Assembly: GCF_016587435.1 (NCBI RefSeq)
Contig: NZ_BNJJ01000031.1
Location: 23,924-87,923 of the forward strand
Direction: 5' to 3'
Origin: Dictyobacter formicarum
GTDB lineage: Bacteria; Chloroflexota; Ktedonobacteria; Ktedonobacterales; Ktedonobacteraceae
Length of the DNA: 64,000 nucleotides
A program made the position numbers and the translations under genes. A model generated the notes under the pieces. The model did not search any database. It saw only the letters and a list, made by a program, of their open reading frames with translations, and had not been told where the DNA came from. Positions 1 to 8,737 of the stretch are shown in pieces. Numbering within the stretch: the first letter of the stretch is position 1; each line of letters opens with the position of its first letter.

Positions 1-41
1 GAAATATTCACAATATTTCTTAAAATTGCGAAAAAACCCCC

Positions 42-70
42 TTCACAAGTTGGCACAGTTGTGGTATATT
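42..70 (+). promoter_or_regulatory. Promoter of tRNA-Ser
   Basis: A sigma-70-like pair is seen: TTCACA at 42-47 and TATATT at 65-70 with a 17-base spacer. It ends 7 bases before the tRNA gene, which is the expected geometry. Confidence 0.55.
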
Positions 71-76
71 ATCTGC

Positions 77-159
77 GGAAGGATGGCAGAGTGGTCTATT
101 GCGGCTGTCTTGAAAACAGCTGGGTGAGAGCCCCGGGGGTTCGAATCCCTCTCCTTCCG
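77..159 (+). tRNA. tRNA-Ser (anticodon TGA)
   Basis: The acceptor stem GGAAGGA (77-83) pairs with TCCTTCC (152-158), leaving G159 as discriminator. The anticodon stem GCTGT/ACAGC encloses the loop CTTGAAA, which places TGA at 111-113. An extended variable arm of the serine class lies between the anticodon arm and the T-arm (GGGTTCGAATCCC). CCA is not encoded. Confidence 0.95.
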
Positions 160-161
160 TA

Positions 162-200
162 CTAGAGCAGATATATATACATCTGCTCTAGATTTGTCTT
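162..200 (+). terminator. Terminator of tRNA-Ser
   Basis: A perfect 11-bp stem, CTAGAGCAGAT (162-172) with ATCTGCTCTAG (181-191), is followed by a T-rich tail. The remaining bases to 455 hold no convincing gene. Confidence 0.75.
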
Positions 201-455
201 TACGAACTTTTGTTCGCCCCACACGTGCCGGGGATGTAATGCCCCCTGTTGCATCTGGCCGCTATCGACGCTACCAGCAAATCTCAAGGTGCTTTACGAG
301 AATCTACACTGTGCACACAAAAGAATACGGAATGCAAAAAGTAGTAGTTGGCTCTTGTGCGCAAAAATATATGGACGCAAAAAGGTACATAGGAAGTGAA
401 GAGCAGGGTCCATAGATTACATGAGAGTCGTTTTCTGGACGGACGGTGAAGTATT

Positions 456-1952
456 GTGTCACTGATAGGTACATTAGAGCAATTTAGCTTAGCAAATGTG
501 TTGCAACGAACAGAGGGACATAAGAAGACTGGTCTGCTGACGATTCGGCAGGGAGCTCAGTGGATCGAGTTTTATATCCGCGAAGGTCGACTCTTATGCG
601 TAGGCCCACTGCGCACAAGTGCAACACTGGGTGAGCGTCTTTTACAAGACGGTATTATTTCGCCTGCTGCTTTTCAGGAGATTTCGCGCGTACTCGGTGA
701 GGCCAGCAAGAACGAAGCTCAAGCGGCTCGTACCTTGATGGAACTCCGTCATGTCAGCCGTGATGATTTGCGCAACTGGACGATCAAGAATACGACCGAA
801 GTTCTCAAAGTATTACTGGTCTGGACCTCGGGTGAGATTTATTTCGATGACAACGCCCCATCGCCCACCGAACGCCTGCTTGTCTCAATGTCTATTTCTA
901 CCCTGCTCGCCAATGCCACGGCCGCTCTATCCCCATCTGCCACTGTTGCCAAACCTTCGGTATACACTTCGATTGGCACTACACCTGTCATGCCAGTACA
1001 ACCAGTGCCACCTATGGCTCCAGTACCGCAGCAGACCGGCAGGCCAGCGTCACCAGCGACCACGCCGCCGCGCACGCCGCGCACGCCAGCACCAGATGTG
1101 GCACGTGTGCCGACCCTGATGAGCGCCTCTCAATTTTTGGACGATTCTTCCTTTGCCGCGTCATCGTTTGCCACCTCGTTTCCAGCGACAGGGGCCATTG
1201 AGCCTGTGGCTAAAGAAGAGCCAGAGAAGACGCCATCATTTGCTGATGTCTCGCCATCGCAAAGCGATGGAGGATTTCTATCTTTATTTGGTGAGGACGA
1301 TGCCAGCGTACAGAAGGTCGCGCCTGCTTTACAGCCAGTGCCAGTGATGAATCCGGTGCCACCAAAACGCATCGACACATCCTTCATGCTGCCTGACATG
1401 GTATTACTGCCCACGGATCTCTCCGCTTACCGCGAGCAAAATCCGCAAGTACAATTGACGCCCGACCAATGGTGTATTCTCACCCGTGTTGATGGCCGCA
1501 CACCTTTAACGGTCATCTGCCAGGAATTAGGATCGACGCCTGACATCGTTTGTCCAGTTATAGGTGAACTGATCGCCGAAGGACTGATTATGGCCTCCCT
1601 GCCAAATGAGCAGCCTTCGCAGGAACCCTCACCGGTTTCTCGTGAACTGGTAGCCTCAGGACTTGGTAATGGCTATGTCGCACCTGGTTATGCCTCGGCC
1701 GCGGCCTCACCCTGGTCGGCCTCCATGCCCGCTGTTCCAGCATCCGATGCTATCACACCTGCTCCGGGTGGGCCTGCGGTAGGGAATAGCGTGGAGACTG
1801 AGTCCCAATGGGGTAATGGTGGAAACGGAGCAACTTTCGTGCCCGGTCGAGGGTGGGTTACAGCGCCACAACCCATGCAGCCGCTGCAGCCGAGTGGTTC
1901 CTTAACCTCTTTGCCAGGTGGCATTTATGCCCCGGCGGGAAATAGTTTTTAA
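456..1952 (+). CDS. DUF4388 (PATAN-type) domain protein
   Basis: This is a 498-residue protein with a GTG start. The N-terminal 150 residues match the DUF4388 pattern: the opening MSLIGTLEQFSLANVLQ, then a conserved stretch reading GLLTIRQG..IEFYIREGRLL, then a helical GLGERL/LL-type region. DUF4388 proteins occur in Myxococcota, Chloroflexota and Deinococcota beside GTPases and two-component systems and are thought to act in signalling. Residues 155-300 and 390-498 are low-complexity Pro/Ala/Ser linkers. Between them a compact domain around 315-380 (LTPDQWCILTRVDGRTPL) looks like the winged-helix-like module that often follows DUF4388. The AAA+ activator begins 53 bases downstream on the same strand, so the two are probably co-transcribed. 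A MglA-like GTPase is encoded at 59 kb. The precise function is unknown. Confidence 0.8.
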   Translation: MSLIGTLEQFSLANVLQRTEGHKKTGLLTIRQGAQWIEFYIREGRLLCVGPLRTSATLGERLLQDGIISPAAFQEISRVLGEASKNEAQAARTLMELRHVSRDDLRNWTIKNTTEVLKVLLVWTSGEIYFDDNAPSPTERLLVSMSISTLLANATAALSPSATVAKPSVYTSIGTTPVMPVQPVPPMAPVPQQTGRPASPATTPPRTPRTPAPDVARVPTLMSASQFLDDSSFAASSFATSFPATGAIEPVAKEEPEKTPSFADVSPSQSDGGFLSLFGEDDASVQKVAPALQPVPVMNPVPPKRIDTSFMLPDMVLLPTDLSAYREQNPQVQLTPDQWCILTRVDGRTPLTVICQELGSTPDIVCPVIGELIAEGLIMASLPNEQPSQEPSPVSRELVASGLGNGYVAPGYASAAASPWSASMPAVPASDAITPAPGGPAVGNSVETESQWGNGGNGATFVPGRGWVTAPQPMQPLQPSGSLTSLPGGIYAPAGNSF

Positions 1953-2005
1953 GTATACAGCAATATGCACTAAGAACTTGAGGGGATTACGTGGAGGAGG
2001 TTGTG

Positions 2006-3064
2006 ATGGTGTTCCCATCCGAAAAAAGTTTGCCCGCTCAATCGGTGACAACGCTGCAGCCGGACGATCCGATTGAGGGCATGATCATTGGCCAGAGCGT
2101 GGCGATCCAGCAAGTGATTGCAGCGGCCCGCAAGATAGCCTCACATGCGACAGCCACAGTATTAATTCAGGGGGAGAGTGGCACCGGCAAAGATGTAATG
2201 GCTCGTGCCATCCATGAACTGGGTCGTCCCACCTCTCCGACCAGCCTTTTTATTCCTATCAACTGTGCAGCGATTCCTGAGACGCTATTAGAGACAGAAT
2301 TATTTGGTGTTGAGGCTGGCGCCTATACAGATGCCAAGGTCTCGCGCGATGGTTGGCTCTCACGTGCGAATCGAGGCACGCTCTTTTTAGACGAGATTGG
2401 CTCGATGCCACTTATCCTGCAGGCTAAATTACTCCGTGTACTGGAGACGCGTAGCTTTCGCCGGGTTGGAGGTACCAGAGAACTACACGTCAACCTGCGT
2501 ATCATTTCAGCCACCAACGCAGACTTACAGGCGGCCGTGGCACGTAAAACGTTTCGGCAGGATTTATTTTACCGCCTCAATGGTTTTCCCATCTACATGC
2601 CACCACTGCGTGAAAGGCGTGAAGACCTGCCGCTGCTCATCGAGCACTTTTTACGGCTCGCGAGCGCTCGACGAGGCGGGCCACTGGAAATAAGTGCCGA
2701 TGCCATGCGGCTCCTTGAGCGCCATTCCTGGCCAGGTAATATCCGCGAACTGCAACATGTTATCGAGCGAGGAAATATCTTATGCGACAATAATGTCATT
2801 CAGCCCAAAGATATATTAAACGCTCTTCCAGTCACTCCCCAGTATGCCGACCAGCAGGTCATCGAACTATTGCAGAAGCTACAGTTTCCAGAGGGCGGCC
2901 TGGACCTGCCCGCCCTGTTAAATACTATCGAGCAATCTTTTATTCAAGAAGCCTTAAAACGTTGCGGCGGAAATCAAGTACACGCTGCTCAGCTCCTGGG
3001 CATCTCGCGTGACAAATTGCGTTACCGCCTCGCCGAAAGAGGCGCGAAGCGGCCATCTGTCTAA
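2006..3064 (+). CDS. AAA+ bacterial enhancer-binding-type activator with altered GAFTGA loop
   Basis: The protein has a central sigma-54-activator-type AAA+ domain and a C-terminal Fis-type helix-turn-helix (residues ~315-350, ending GGNQVHAAQLLGISRDKLRYRL). Walker A is GESGTGKD near residue 55 and Walker B is TLFLDEIGS near residue 128. The loop that normally reads GAFTGA and touches sigma-54 reads GAYTDA near residue 105, after ELFGVEA. There is no receiver, PAS or GAF domain before the AAA+ core, so it is probably controlled by a partner or by its level. I choose ATG 2006 over GTG 1991 because AGGAGG at 1995-2000 sits just upstream of it. The gene overlaps the convergent moeA at the stop codons. 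It could regulate sigma-70 promoters in the manner of TyrR-like relatives, but that is inference. Confidence 0.85.
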   Translation: MVFPSEKSLPAQSVTTLQPDDPIEGMIIGQSVAIQQVIAAARKIASHATATVLIQGESGTGKDVMARAIHELGRPTSPTSLFIPINCAAIPETLLETELFGVEAGAYTDAKVSRDGWLSRANRGTLFLDEIGSMPLILQAKLLRVLETRSFRRVGGTRELHVNLRIISATNADLQAAVARKTFRQDLFYRLNGFPIYMPPLRERREDLPLLIEHFLRLASARRGGPLEISADAMRLLERHSWPGNIRELQHVIERGNILCDNNVIQPKDILNALPVTPQYADQQVIELLQKLQFPEGGLDLPALLNTIEQSFIQEALKRCGGNQVHAAQLLGISRDKLRYRLAERGAKRPSV

Positions 3065-4287
3065 CTGGCGTTTTCAGGCCAGTCAAGCATAATAGCCTGT
3101 ACAGTAGCGCCCGGTTGAACGACAGCGCCCCCCTCTGGAACGATGAGCAAGGCATTTGTGTGCAGCAGCGAGGTCGTGATATGCGAGCCCTGGTTGCCTG
3201 TCGTGCGAGCCACAAACTTACCATTCTGCCAGCTGACATAGGCGCGCACATAGTGGCGCCGCATGGCGCGCTCCTGGACTCCATCTTCTACCGTGACCTC
3301 TATTTGAGGTTTAAACAGGTGGGTATGACCCTGGAGTTTGCGCAGGACGGGGCGTCCAAAGAGCTCGAAGGTAACCGCGCTGGAAACAGGATTGCCTGGC
3401 AGGCCGAGCAAGGGGACCGTCCCGATATGACCAAAGGCCACAGGTTTGCCGGGTCGCATATTGATGCGCCAGAATTGTATCTCACCCTGTTCAGACATAA
3501 TATTTTTGACCAGATCGAAGTCTCCTACCGAGACTCCGCCCGAGGTCAAGATAAGATCGGCGTTGAGGGCCTGCGAAAACTTTTCGCGCAAGCTCTCGAC
3601 TGTATCGAGAGCGACCCCTAAACGTTGAGGAATAGCCCCGGCGCTCCTGACTGCAGCTTCTAGCAGGTAGCTATTGCTATTGCGGATCTTGCCCGGTTGG
3701 AGGGGCTGATCAATGTCAATGACCTCATCGCCTGTGCCCAGGATAGCGACCCGCGCCCTGCGAGTCACAGGAACGCTGGCCCAACCCAGCGTCGCCAGGA
3801 CACCGATCTCCCAGGCCCCAATCTCGGTGCCGCGCGGCAAAATTAACTGGCCACTGCGCATATCTTCGCCGGCCGGACGAATATTATTGCCTGGCTTGAC
3901 CTCTTGTAGAATCTCAACCCAATCACTCTCTGGCCCATCGTGGCGGGTTAGCTCGACCTGGATCACCGTGTCTGCCCCAGGAGGAACTGGGGCTCCGGTC
4001 ATAATGCGCATGGCCGTGCCAGGTTCAACCGCATGATCGGCCACATAGCCGGCCGCCACCGTACCAGTCACCTTTAAACGCGGTGGCTGATTTTGCTGCG
4101 CCTTACTATCCTGACTGAGCAAGGCAAAGCCATCCATGGCAGAATTATCGAACGGAGGGATATTTTCCTGTGCGAATACATCTTCGGCCAGAACAAGGCC
4201 TGCTGCCTCGGGGAGTGGTACACGTATTATCGGCAACGGAGTAATTTCTGCCAGGATACGCGAGAGTGCTTCCTCAACACTGATCAT
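3061..4287 (-). CDS. moeA: Molybdopterin molybdenumtransferase MoeA
   Basis: MoeA inserts molybdate into adenylylated molybdopterin to make molybdenum cofactor in the cytoplasm. At 408 residues the protein has the family length. It shows the N-terminal FDNSAMDGFAL signature near residue 48, the MPT-binding core with GDEV and TSGGVSVGDFD (near 250), the GLPGNPVSS motif (near 295), and a C-terminal beta-barrel domain. A strong AAGGAGG lies 8-14 bases before the ATG. No other molybdenum cofactor gene is in the window, so it stands alone. Its stop codon overlaps that of the convergent AAA+ gene. Confidence 0.95.
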   Translation of the reverse strand: MISVEEALSRILAEITPLPIIRVPLPEAAGLVLAEDVFAQENIPPFDNSAMDGFALLSQDSKAQQNQPPRLKVTGTVAAGYVADHAVEPGTAMRIMTGAPVPPGADTVIQVELTRHDGPESDWVEILQEVKPGNNIRPAGEDMRSGQLILPRGTEIGAWEIGVLATLGWASVPVTRRARVAILGTGDEVIDIDQPLQPGKIRNSNSYLLEAAVRSAGAIPQRLGVALDTVESLREKFSQALNADLILTSGGVSVGDFDLVKNIMSEQGEIQFWRINMRPGKPVAFGHIGTVPLLGLPGNPVSSAVTFELFGRPVLRKLQGHTHLFKPQIEVTVEDGVQERAMRRHYVRAYVSWQNGKFVARTTGNQGSHITTSLLHTNALLIVPEGGAVVQPGATVQAIMLDWPENAS

Positions 4288-4316
4288 GAAATGGACCTCC
4301 TTGATGCAGTTAACGT

Positions 4317-4363
4317 AGAAAAGCCTGGCTCACTTAAATAATCTCGTGATGCCAGGCTTTTCT
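4317..4363 (-). terminator. Terminator downstream of tRNA-Glu
   Basis: A 13-bp perfect stem, AGAAAAGCCTGGC with GCCAGGCTTTTCT, flanks a 21-base loop. On the minus strand it follows the tRNA-Glu gene and ends in TTTTCT. It also sits just upstream of moeA and so separates the two units. Confidence 0.65.
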
Positions 4364-4394
4364 AAATATTTATAATATCTATTGTTTAAAAAAG

Positions 4395-4468
4395 TACCTC
4401 GTACGGGATTCGAACCCGTGATCTCCGCCTTGAAAGGGCGATGTCCTAGGCCGCTAGACGAACGAGGC
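4395..4468 (-). tRNA. tRNA-Glu (anticodon TTC)
   Basis: Read on the minus strand, GCCTCGT pairs with ACGAGGT. The anticodon arm GCCCT/AGGGC-type stem carries loop CTTTCAA with anticodon TTC, and the T-arm contains GGGTTCGAATCCC. The acceptor closes with a G-U pair. CCA is not encoded. Confidence 0.93.
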
Positions 4469-4600
4469 AGGTTTTGCTTTCGCTTCCGCGTCAACGAAGA
4501 GGATTATAACCTACTGTGGAGACTTTGTCAAGCATGCATTTATGTCTTTTTTTGTTGCTTTCAATATTTCAATATTTTGTTGGTTTGTTCCAGGCGAGGA

Positions 4601-4723
4601 AGAAAAAAAATCGGGCGCAAGTCCCGAACCTATTGGTATCATGTTCCTTGAAGGTTCTATCGCATGGGCCATCGGAACGCTTAAATGATGATGATGCCCA
4701 TCGGTTTGGGACTTGCGCTCGAT
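4601..4723 (-). terminator. Long-hairpin terminator of the VOC gene
   Basis: A 21-base arm at 4703-4723 pairs with 4610-4630 with two mismatches around a 72-base internal region that itself contains short complementary segments. On the minus strand the structure follows the VOC stop codon and is followed by eight T residues (A-run at 4603-4610 on the plus strand). The loop is unusually large for an intrinsic terminator. Confidence 0.6.
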
Positions 4724-4745
4724 TTCTCGTTCGATACCCGAAAAA

Positions 4746-5162
4746 TCAGGCTTTTGCATAGTCGCCCAGAATCGCCGTGAGCTCCAGATGGTTGCCGCAC
4801 GGATCGATAGTAAAGAAGCGGGGACGATGAGGTATCGGCTCGGCTTCAATAATTTGGTAGCCTGCTTCCTTGAGGGCCTTGCGATAAGACTCCAGGTCGC
4901 TGACTTCCAGGCAAAAGTGGCGAACTTCTTCGGGCCTTTGTAAATACGTGTCTGGTACAAAATGCAGCTCTATCTCACCTGCTCCGGCGGCAAACCAGAC
5001 GACCCCCTTCGCGGCCAGGCTGGCAGGCGGCTGTTTCTCTTGAAAGCCAAGTAGACTGCTATAGAAAGCCCGAATCTGATCTTGCGAGCCGCTCTTGATC
5101 GATAGGGAGACATGTTGCAAGCGAGGGAGCTTAATCCCGTTGCGCTCAGGACTGGATGGCAT
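4746..5162 (-). CDS. VOC (glyoxalase/bleomycin-resistance fold) family protein
   Basis: This 138-residue single-domain protein has paired beta-alpha-beta-beta-beta modules of the VOC superfamily. Visible elements are the opening LQHVSLSI, RAFYSSLLGF near residue 32, the acidic ELHF strand near 64, RHFCLEV near 80, and the closing FTIDPCGNHLEL near 117, where the last Glu is a usual metal ligand. VOC members bind a divalent metal and act as isomerases, dioxygenases or resistance proteins; the substrate cannot be told here. AGGAGG precedes the ATG by 7 bases. Confidence 0.85.
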   Translation of the reverse strand: MPSSPERNGIKLPRLQHVSLSIKSGSQDQIRAFYSSLLGFQEKQPPASLAAKGVVWFAAGAGEIELHFVPDTYLQRPEEVRHFCLEVSDLESYRKALKEAGYQIIEAEPIPHRPRFFTIDPCGNHLELTAILGDYAKA

Positions 5163-5453
5163 GTTTTTCCTCCTGGGATTGATACTTTCTTCTTTATTGA
5201 CACACTACCGGCATTTATAGGATATGCCCAGTATACCATACATAGAATTAGCTTGATTTTTTATCATGGAATATAGAGGGAAAAAGACTAGCGCCTATGG
5301 TTATGCTCTTATGGGTAGCGCATATTCTCTATATAGTGGTAGTAGGGATAAATAATGTGCGTGATCTGTTTAGCTATAGGCTTTTCTCTCTATGATACAA
5401 TAGGTTGATGGTTTTATTATTAATCTAGACACTCATTGAAGAGGTAGAGACAC

Positions 5454-6467
5454 ATGACAAAATCCAAGCATCCAGCATCGGCGGCGCAACGGCGTGAGCA
5501 GGAGCGGCTGCGGCGTGCGCAGCAGCGGAACACAAATACACGTTCGCAGAGCTCTGGTAGGCGCAGAATGCGGCGCTCAGCGCGCAATACCTGGTTATTG
5601 CTAGGTGGCATCATATTGGGCCTGGCCCTGGTTATTGGTAGTTTTATCTATTTTGCGCAGCAGCAAAAAGCCACGGCTACAAATACCGCCACGCCCAGCG
5701 TTTTTCAACAATTGACCACAGTAAAACCCGAGCTGCTTTCTACTGTCGGAAGCGGTGGATTAGAAAAGAGCATCGGTTCCATATTGAAACCGGTTAAAGG
5801 TGCTCCCATCCTCAAAGGGCCATCAGGTAAGCCAGAAATATTTTATATGGGTGGTGATTTTTGTCCTTATTGTGGAGCGCAACGCTGGCCTATGATTATA
5901 GCCCTGAGTAAATTTGGAACTTTTGAAAAGCCTTTGACACCCATCATTTCCAGCGAATCGAATGTGCCCACTTATTCCTTCCACCAGGCGGCATATAAGA
6001 GCAATTATATTGATTTTACGCCTGTCGAAGTCGGTGATAATCAACAGCCACCACAGCCTCTCGACAAACTAACTCCCCAGCAGGAGCAGTTGGTGAAAAC
6101 ATACGATGCGCCCCCCTATACCAGTGCGGAGAACGCTGGCTCCTTCCCTTTTATGAGTGTGGGCAATCAATTTGTTTCTATTGGTTCGTACTATTCTCCT
6201 ACTTTGTTGGTCGGGCACTCCTTTGATGACATCGTCAGTCAGATGCAGACTCCTACCACTGATATATCCCGCAATATGCTCGGTTCAGCGAACTATACCA
6301 TCGCGCAGATCTGTAAGGTCACCAATAACCAGCCAGGCAAAATATGTACGGCCGACCCGATTCCCACTATTCAGGGCAAGCTGCCCCGGGCCGCCATTCC
6401 AACTGGCAATGCCACGCTAGCCAATGTCAATGTGTCTCAGCTGGCCAGCCGACGGCAACACATGTAA
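5454..6467 (+). CDS. DUF929-type membrane-anchored thioredoxin-like protein with CPYC motif
   Basis: The 337-residue protein begins with a very basic 45-residue cytoplasmic tail and one membrane helix at about 47-68. The large outer domain carries FYMGGDFCPYCGAQRWP near residue 127, a CxxC motif of the thioredoxin type. DUF929 proteins from archaea and Chloroflexota share this layout and are assumed to act in extracytoplasmic disulfide chemistry. The domain also contains a second Cys pair near the C-terminus (residues ~287 and ~299). It has its own upstream region and a hairpin terminator after the stop, so it is probably monocistronic. Confidence 0.8.
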   Translation: MTKSKHPASAAQRREQERLRRAQQRNTNTRSQSSGRRRMRRSARNTWLLLGGIILGLALVIGSFIYFAQQQKATATNTATPSVFQQLTTVKPELLSTVGSGGLEKSIGSILKPVKGAPILKGPSGKPEIFYMGGDFCPYCGAQRWPMIIALSKFGTFEKPLTPIISSESNVPTYSFHQAAYKSNYIDFTPVEVGDNQQPPQPLDKLTPQQEQLVKTYDAPPYTSAENAGSFPFMSVGNQFVSIGSYYSPTLLVGHSFDDIVSQMQTPTTDISRNMLGSANYTIAQICKVTNNQPGKICTADPIPTIQGKLPRAAIPTGNATLANVNVSQLASRRQHM

Positions 6468-6519
6468 ATGTGTCTTGTCGTGGTGAAATCACCCTTTGAG
6501 GGTATAGACTTATTCATCT

Positions 6520-6552
6520 GAGCGGTGTGTGTGAGCAGACACCGCTCATTTT
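6520..6552 (+). terminator. Terminator after the DUF929 gene
   Basis: GAGCGGTGT (6520-6528) pairs perfectly with ACACCGCTC (6539-6547), followed by ATTTTG. The rest of 6553-7037 shows no convincing gene other than a possible N-terminal extension of the next CDS. Confidence 0.6.
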
Positions 6553-7037
6553 GAGTCTGTACCCATTCAGTTGTGAGCAAAACCCAGACAGGTAAGTATG
6601 TGCAATATCGCCAGTTGCACCTTGAATAGCTGCGCTGGTACAATAAGAGACAATTAGTTGGCTCAACTAGTAAGCCTGTAAGCTATTAGAGAAAGCAGCC
6701 ATTGGAGAATATTGCAATCAACACTTCTGCCACTGTATACCTTCTATAAGCTCAATCTACTGGAGACTTTCACGTTTCCTGGATTGTTGTGCCCACCAGA
6801 TGGTTTTAGATTACGTATTTACAATCTGCCCAGTACAGGCACCTGATGGCGGGTACATCCAGCGTCGATAGAAAAGATACGGATATGGGACAACAAGACA
6901 CACAACCGAGATGGCGAACGGGGCTGTCTGGCTGGTTACACCTATGGTGGTTTTGCCTCTGTGTTGAGTGGCGTTATGTCTCCTGGCGGATGCGCCTTTG
7001 GCTGCATCCAGAGCAACGAGAAAGTATACAAACGCCC

Positions 7038-7730
7038 ATGAAACAGACTTTGCTGATTGTCCGGCATGGACAGACCATCTGGAATGTAGAACATCGCCTA
7101 CCCGGTCAGCTTCCTGGTGTCTCACTCAACGAGACGGGACGCCAGCAGGCCGCGCGTCTGGCGGAGGCATTACAGGTGCTGCCACTGAGTTCCATTATTA
7201 GCAGTCCTTTAGAGCGTGCTTATCATACTGCTGAATATCTGGCCCAGGGCAGGGATCTGGAAATAATATGTGAGCCCGACCTCATGGACACAAATGTGGG
7301 CCCCTGGGCTGGTCAGGTGATCGATGATCTTGCAAAAAACGATCCAGCCTGGAAAGCTTATGTCAAAGATCCAACGGTGGCGCCTGAAGGCATCGAGACC
7401 TTTCCACAAGTGCAGCGACGCGTGGTGGCGGCTGTAGAGCGCTGGCTGGCCATCGAGAGCACCGGGGCATATCCCGTCTTTGTCGCCCACGCCGATGTGG
7501 TCAAACTGTTATTGGCGCACTATGCGGGTCTCAATCCAGCGCAGGCTGGCGTACTATCTATTGACAATGCCTCTGTCAGCCTGGTCGAGATTCCCAGAGA
7601 TAAGCCACAGGAGTCCCACCCTCATGTAGTTGCGATTGGTTGGAATCCCCAGCCAGGCTGGTTAAAAATCCCTGAAGCAGAAAAGCCATCGCAGACCGAT
7701 GCACAGGAGGCTGGAGAACAAAAAACGTAG
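7038..7730 (+). CDS. Histidine phosphatase (phosphoglycerate mutase-like) family protein
   Basis: The catalytic RHG motif is seen at once in LLIVRHGQTIWN, followed by GRQQAARLAEAL, the SSPLERAYHTAEYL segment typical of the branch-1 superfamily, and the second histidine in VFVAHADVVKLLL near residue 155. Members remove phosphate from sugars, cofactors or proteins through a phosphohistidine. The start is uncertain: the frame stays open back to ATG 6846, adding a Trp-rich stretch of 64 residues that could be membrane-associated. No strong ribosome site favours either. I use ATG 7038 because the domain begins there and the length (230 residues) is normal. Confidence 0.8.
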   Translation: MKQTLLIVRHGQTIWNVEHRLPGQLPGVSLNETGRQQAARLAEALQVLPLSSIISSPLERAYHTAEYLAQGRDLEIICEPDLMDTNVGPWAGQVIDDLAKNDPAWKAYVKDPTVAPEGIETFPQVQRRVVAAVERWLAIESTGAYPVFVAHADVVKLLLAHYAGLNPAQAGVLSIDNASVSLVEIPRDKPQESHPHVVAIGWNPQPGWLKIPEAEKPSQTDAQEAGEQKT

Positions 7731-7817
7731 ATAAATTTCCTATCTATATATTTGCCTATCTTGCGTAACGCGTTTGTTTTAAGCATTCGTTCGCTTGTGT
7801 CTGGAAGGAAATTGAGC

Positions 7818-8654
7818 ATGTTTGACCCCCGCGATCCCTATGAGCGTTATTACTGGCATTATGAGTCACGGAGACCGCTGTCAGTTGCTCAAATCGTTGC
7901 TTTACAAAGTGTCGATGCGGAAACCGCTGCCCTAGTCTGGCTCTTGCTAGAGCATGGTGCTTCGCTGACTGTAGCCGGTCCGACTGATCCGCAGCCTGGT
8001 GTAGGTAAGACCACGACGCTCAATGCCTTGCTTCAATTTTTGCCAGAGGGAACAGCACTGGCATATATGTCTGGCATGTACGAGAATTTCTCATTTACTC
8101 GTCTGCCCGACATTGATCCTGCCACCACCTATGCGCTTTGTAATGAAGTCAGCGACCACCTCCCAATTTATATGTGGGGTCGCATCGCGCGCCGCTATTT
8201 ACAGCTACCGGCCCAGGGCTATCACGTGGCGACCAGTGTCCATGCAGACACGATTGATGACGTATTGTATATGTACCAGCATGATCTCCGTTTGCGGCCT
8301 GAGGACATGCGACGCCTGGGTCTGATTATTAATATCGGCCTGGTTGGTCGTTCTTATCCTGCGCGCCGCCGCTGGTTTAGCACACATTTTATCCAGCCAC
8401 ACGTTGATCCTGATCGGCCCGATACTATTGTCCCGGTTCCGCTTTCACTCTGGAACTCTTTTGACGACACGTTTGAGCACGCCGACGCTGCATTACTCAC
8501 AGAACTGGCAGGCTGGATCGGCATGACCCCTGAGGAATTTCAGCCAGCTCTGGAACGTAGGATTGCATGTATGCAGGAAATTTCGCAGCAGGCAGGAGTC
8601 GATATGCAAGGTATGTTTGATGCTATTACAGAATTGCACGAAAAAGAAGCTTAA
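7818..8654 (+). CDS. VirB11/TadA-like mini secretion ATPase
   Basis: The 278-residue protein resembles the C-terminal half of type II/IV secretion ATPases. Seen in order are LLLEHGASLTVAGPT, a P-loop GVGKTTTLNALL near residue 60, an acidic segment CNEVSDH that aligns with the GE(V/L)R box, and HVATSVHADTIDDVLYMY, matching the TxHA box. The P-loop differs from the usual GPTGSGKTT by four inserted residues (GPT-DPQP-GVGKTT). The N-terminal domain that normally builds the hexamer interface is missing. GGAAGG precedes ATG 7818. It lies between a phosphatase and a glycosyltransferase, with no pilus or secretion genes nearby. Its role is unknown. Confidence 0.6.
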   Translation: MFDPRDPYERYYWHYESRRPLSVAQIVALQSVDAETAALVWLLLEHGASLTVAGPTDPQPGVGKTTTLNALLQFLPEGTALAYMSGMYENFSFTRLPDIDPATTYALCNEVSDHLPIYMWGRIARRYLQLPAQGYHVATSVHADTIDDVLYMYQHDLRLRPEDMRRLGLIINIGLVGRSYPARRRWFSTHFIQPHVDPDRPDTIVPVPLSLWNSFDDTFEHADAALLTELAGWIGMTPEEFQPALERRIACMQEISQQAGVDMQGMFDAITELHEKEA

Positions 8655-8737
8655 ATAGTTTTTCCAATTCTATGCAGGAATATATCTTACATTGAATCGT
8701 GTTTTATACAAGTAAGAAACAAAAGGAGGGAGCACCT

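Noticed and set aside
194..415. 73-codon frame after tRNA-Ser
   Set aside because: TTG start without a ribosome site, no recognisable sequence, and it lies in the leader of the DUF4388 gene.
7818..8654. Complete type IV pilus or secretion locus
   Set aside because: Only one divergent ATPase-like gene is present, with no pilin, membrane platform or peptidase genes near it.
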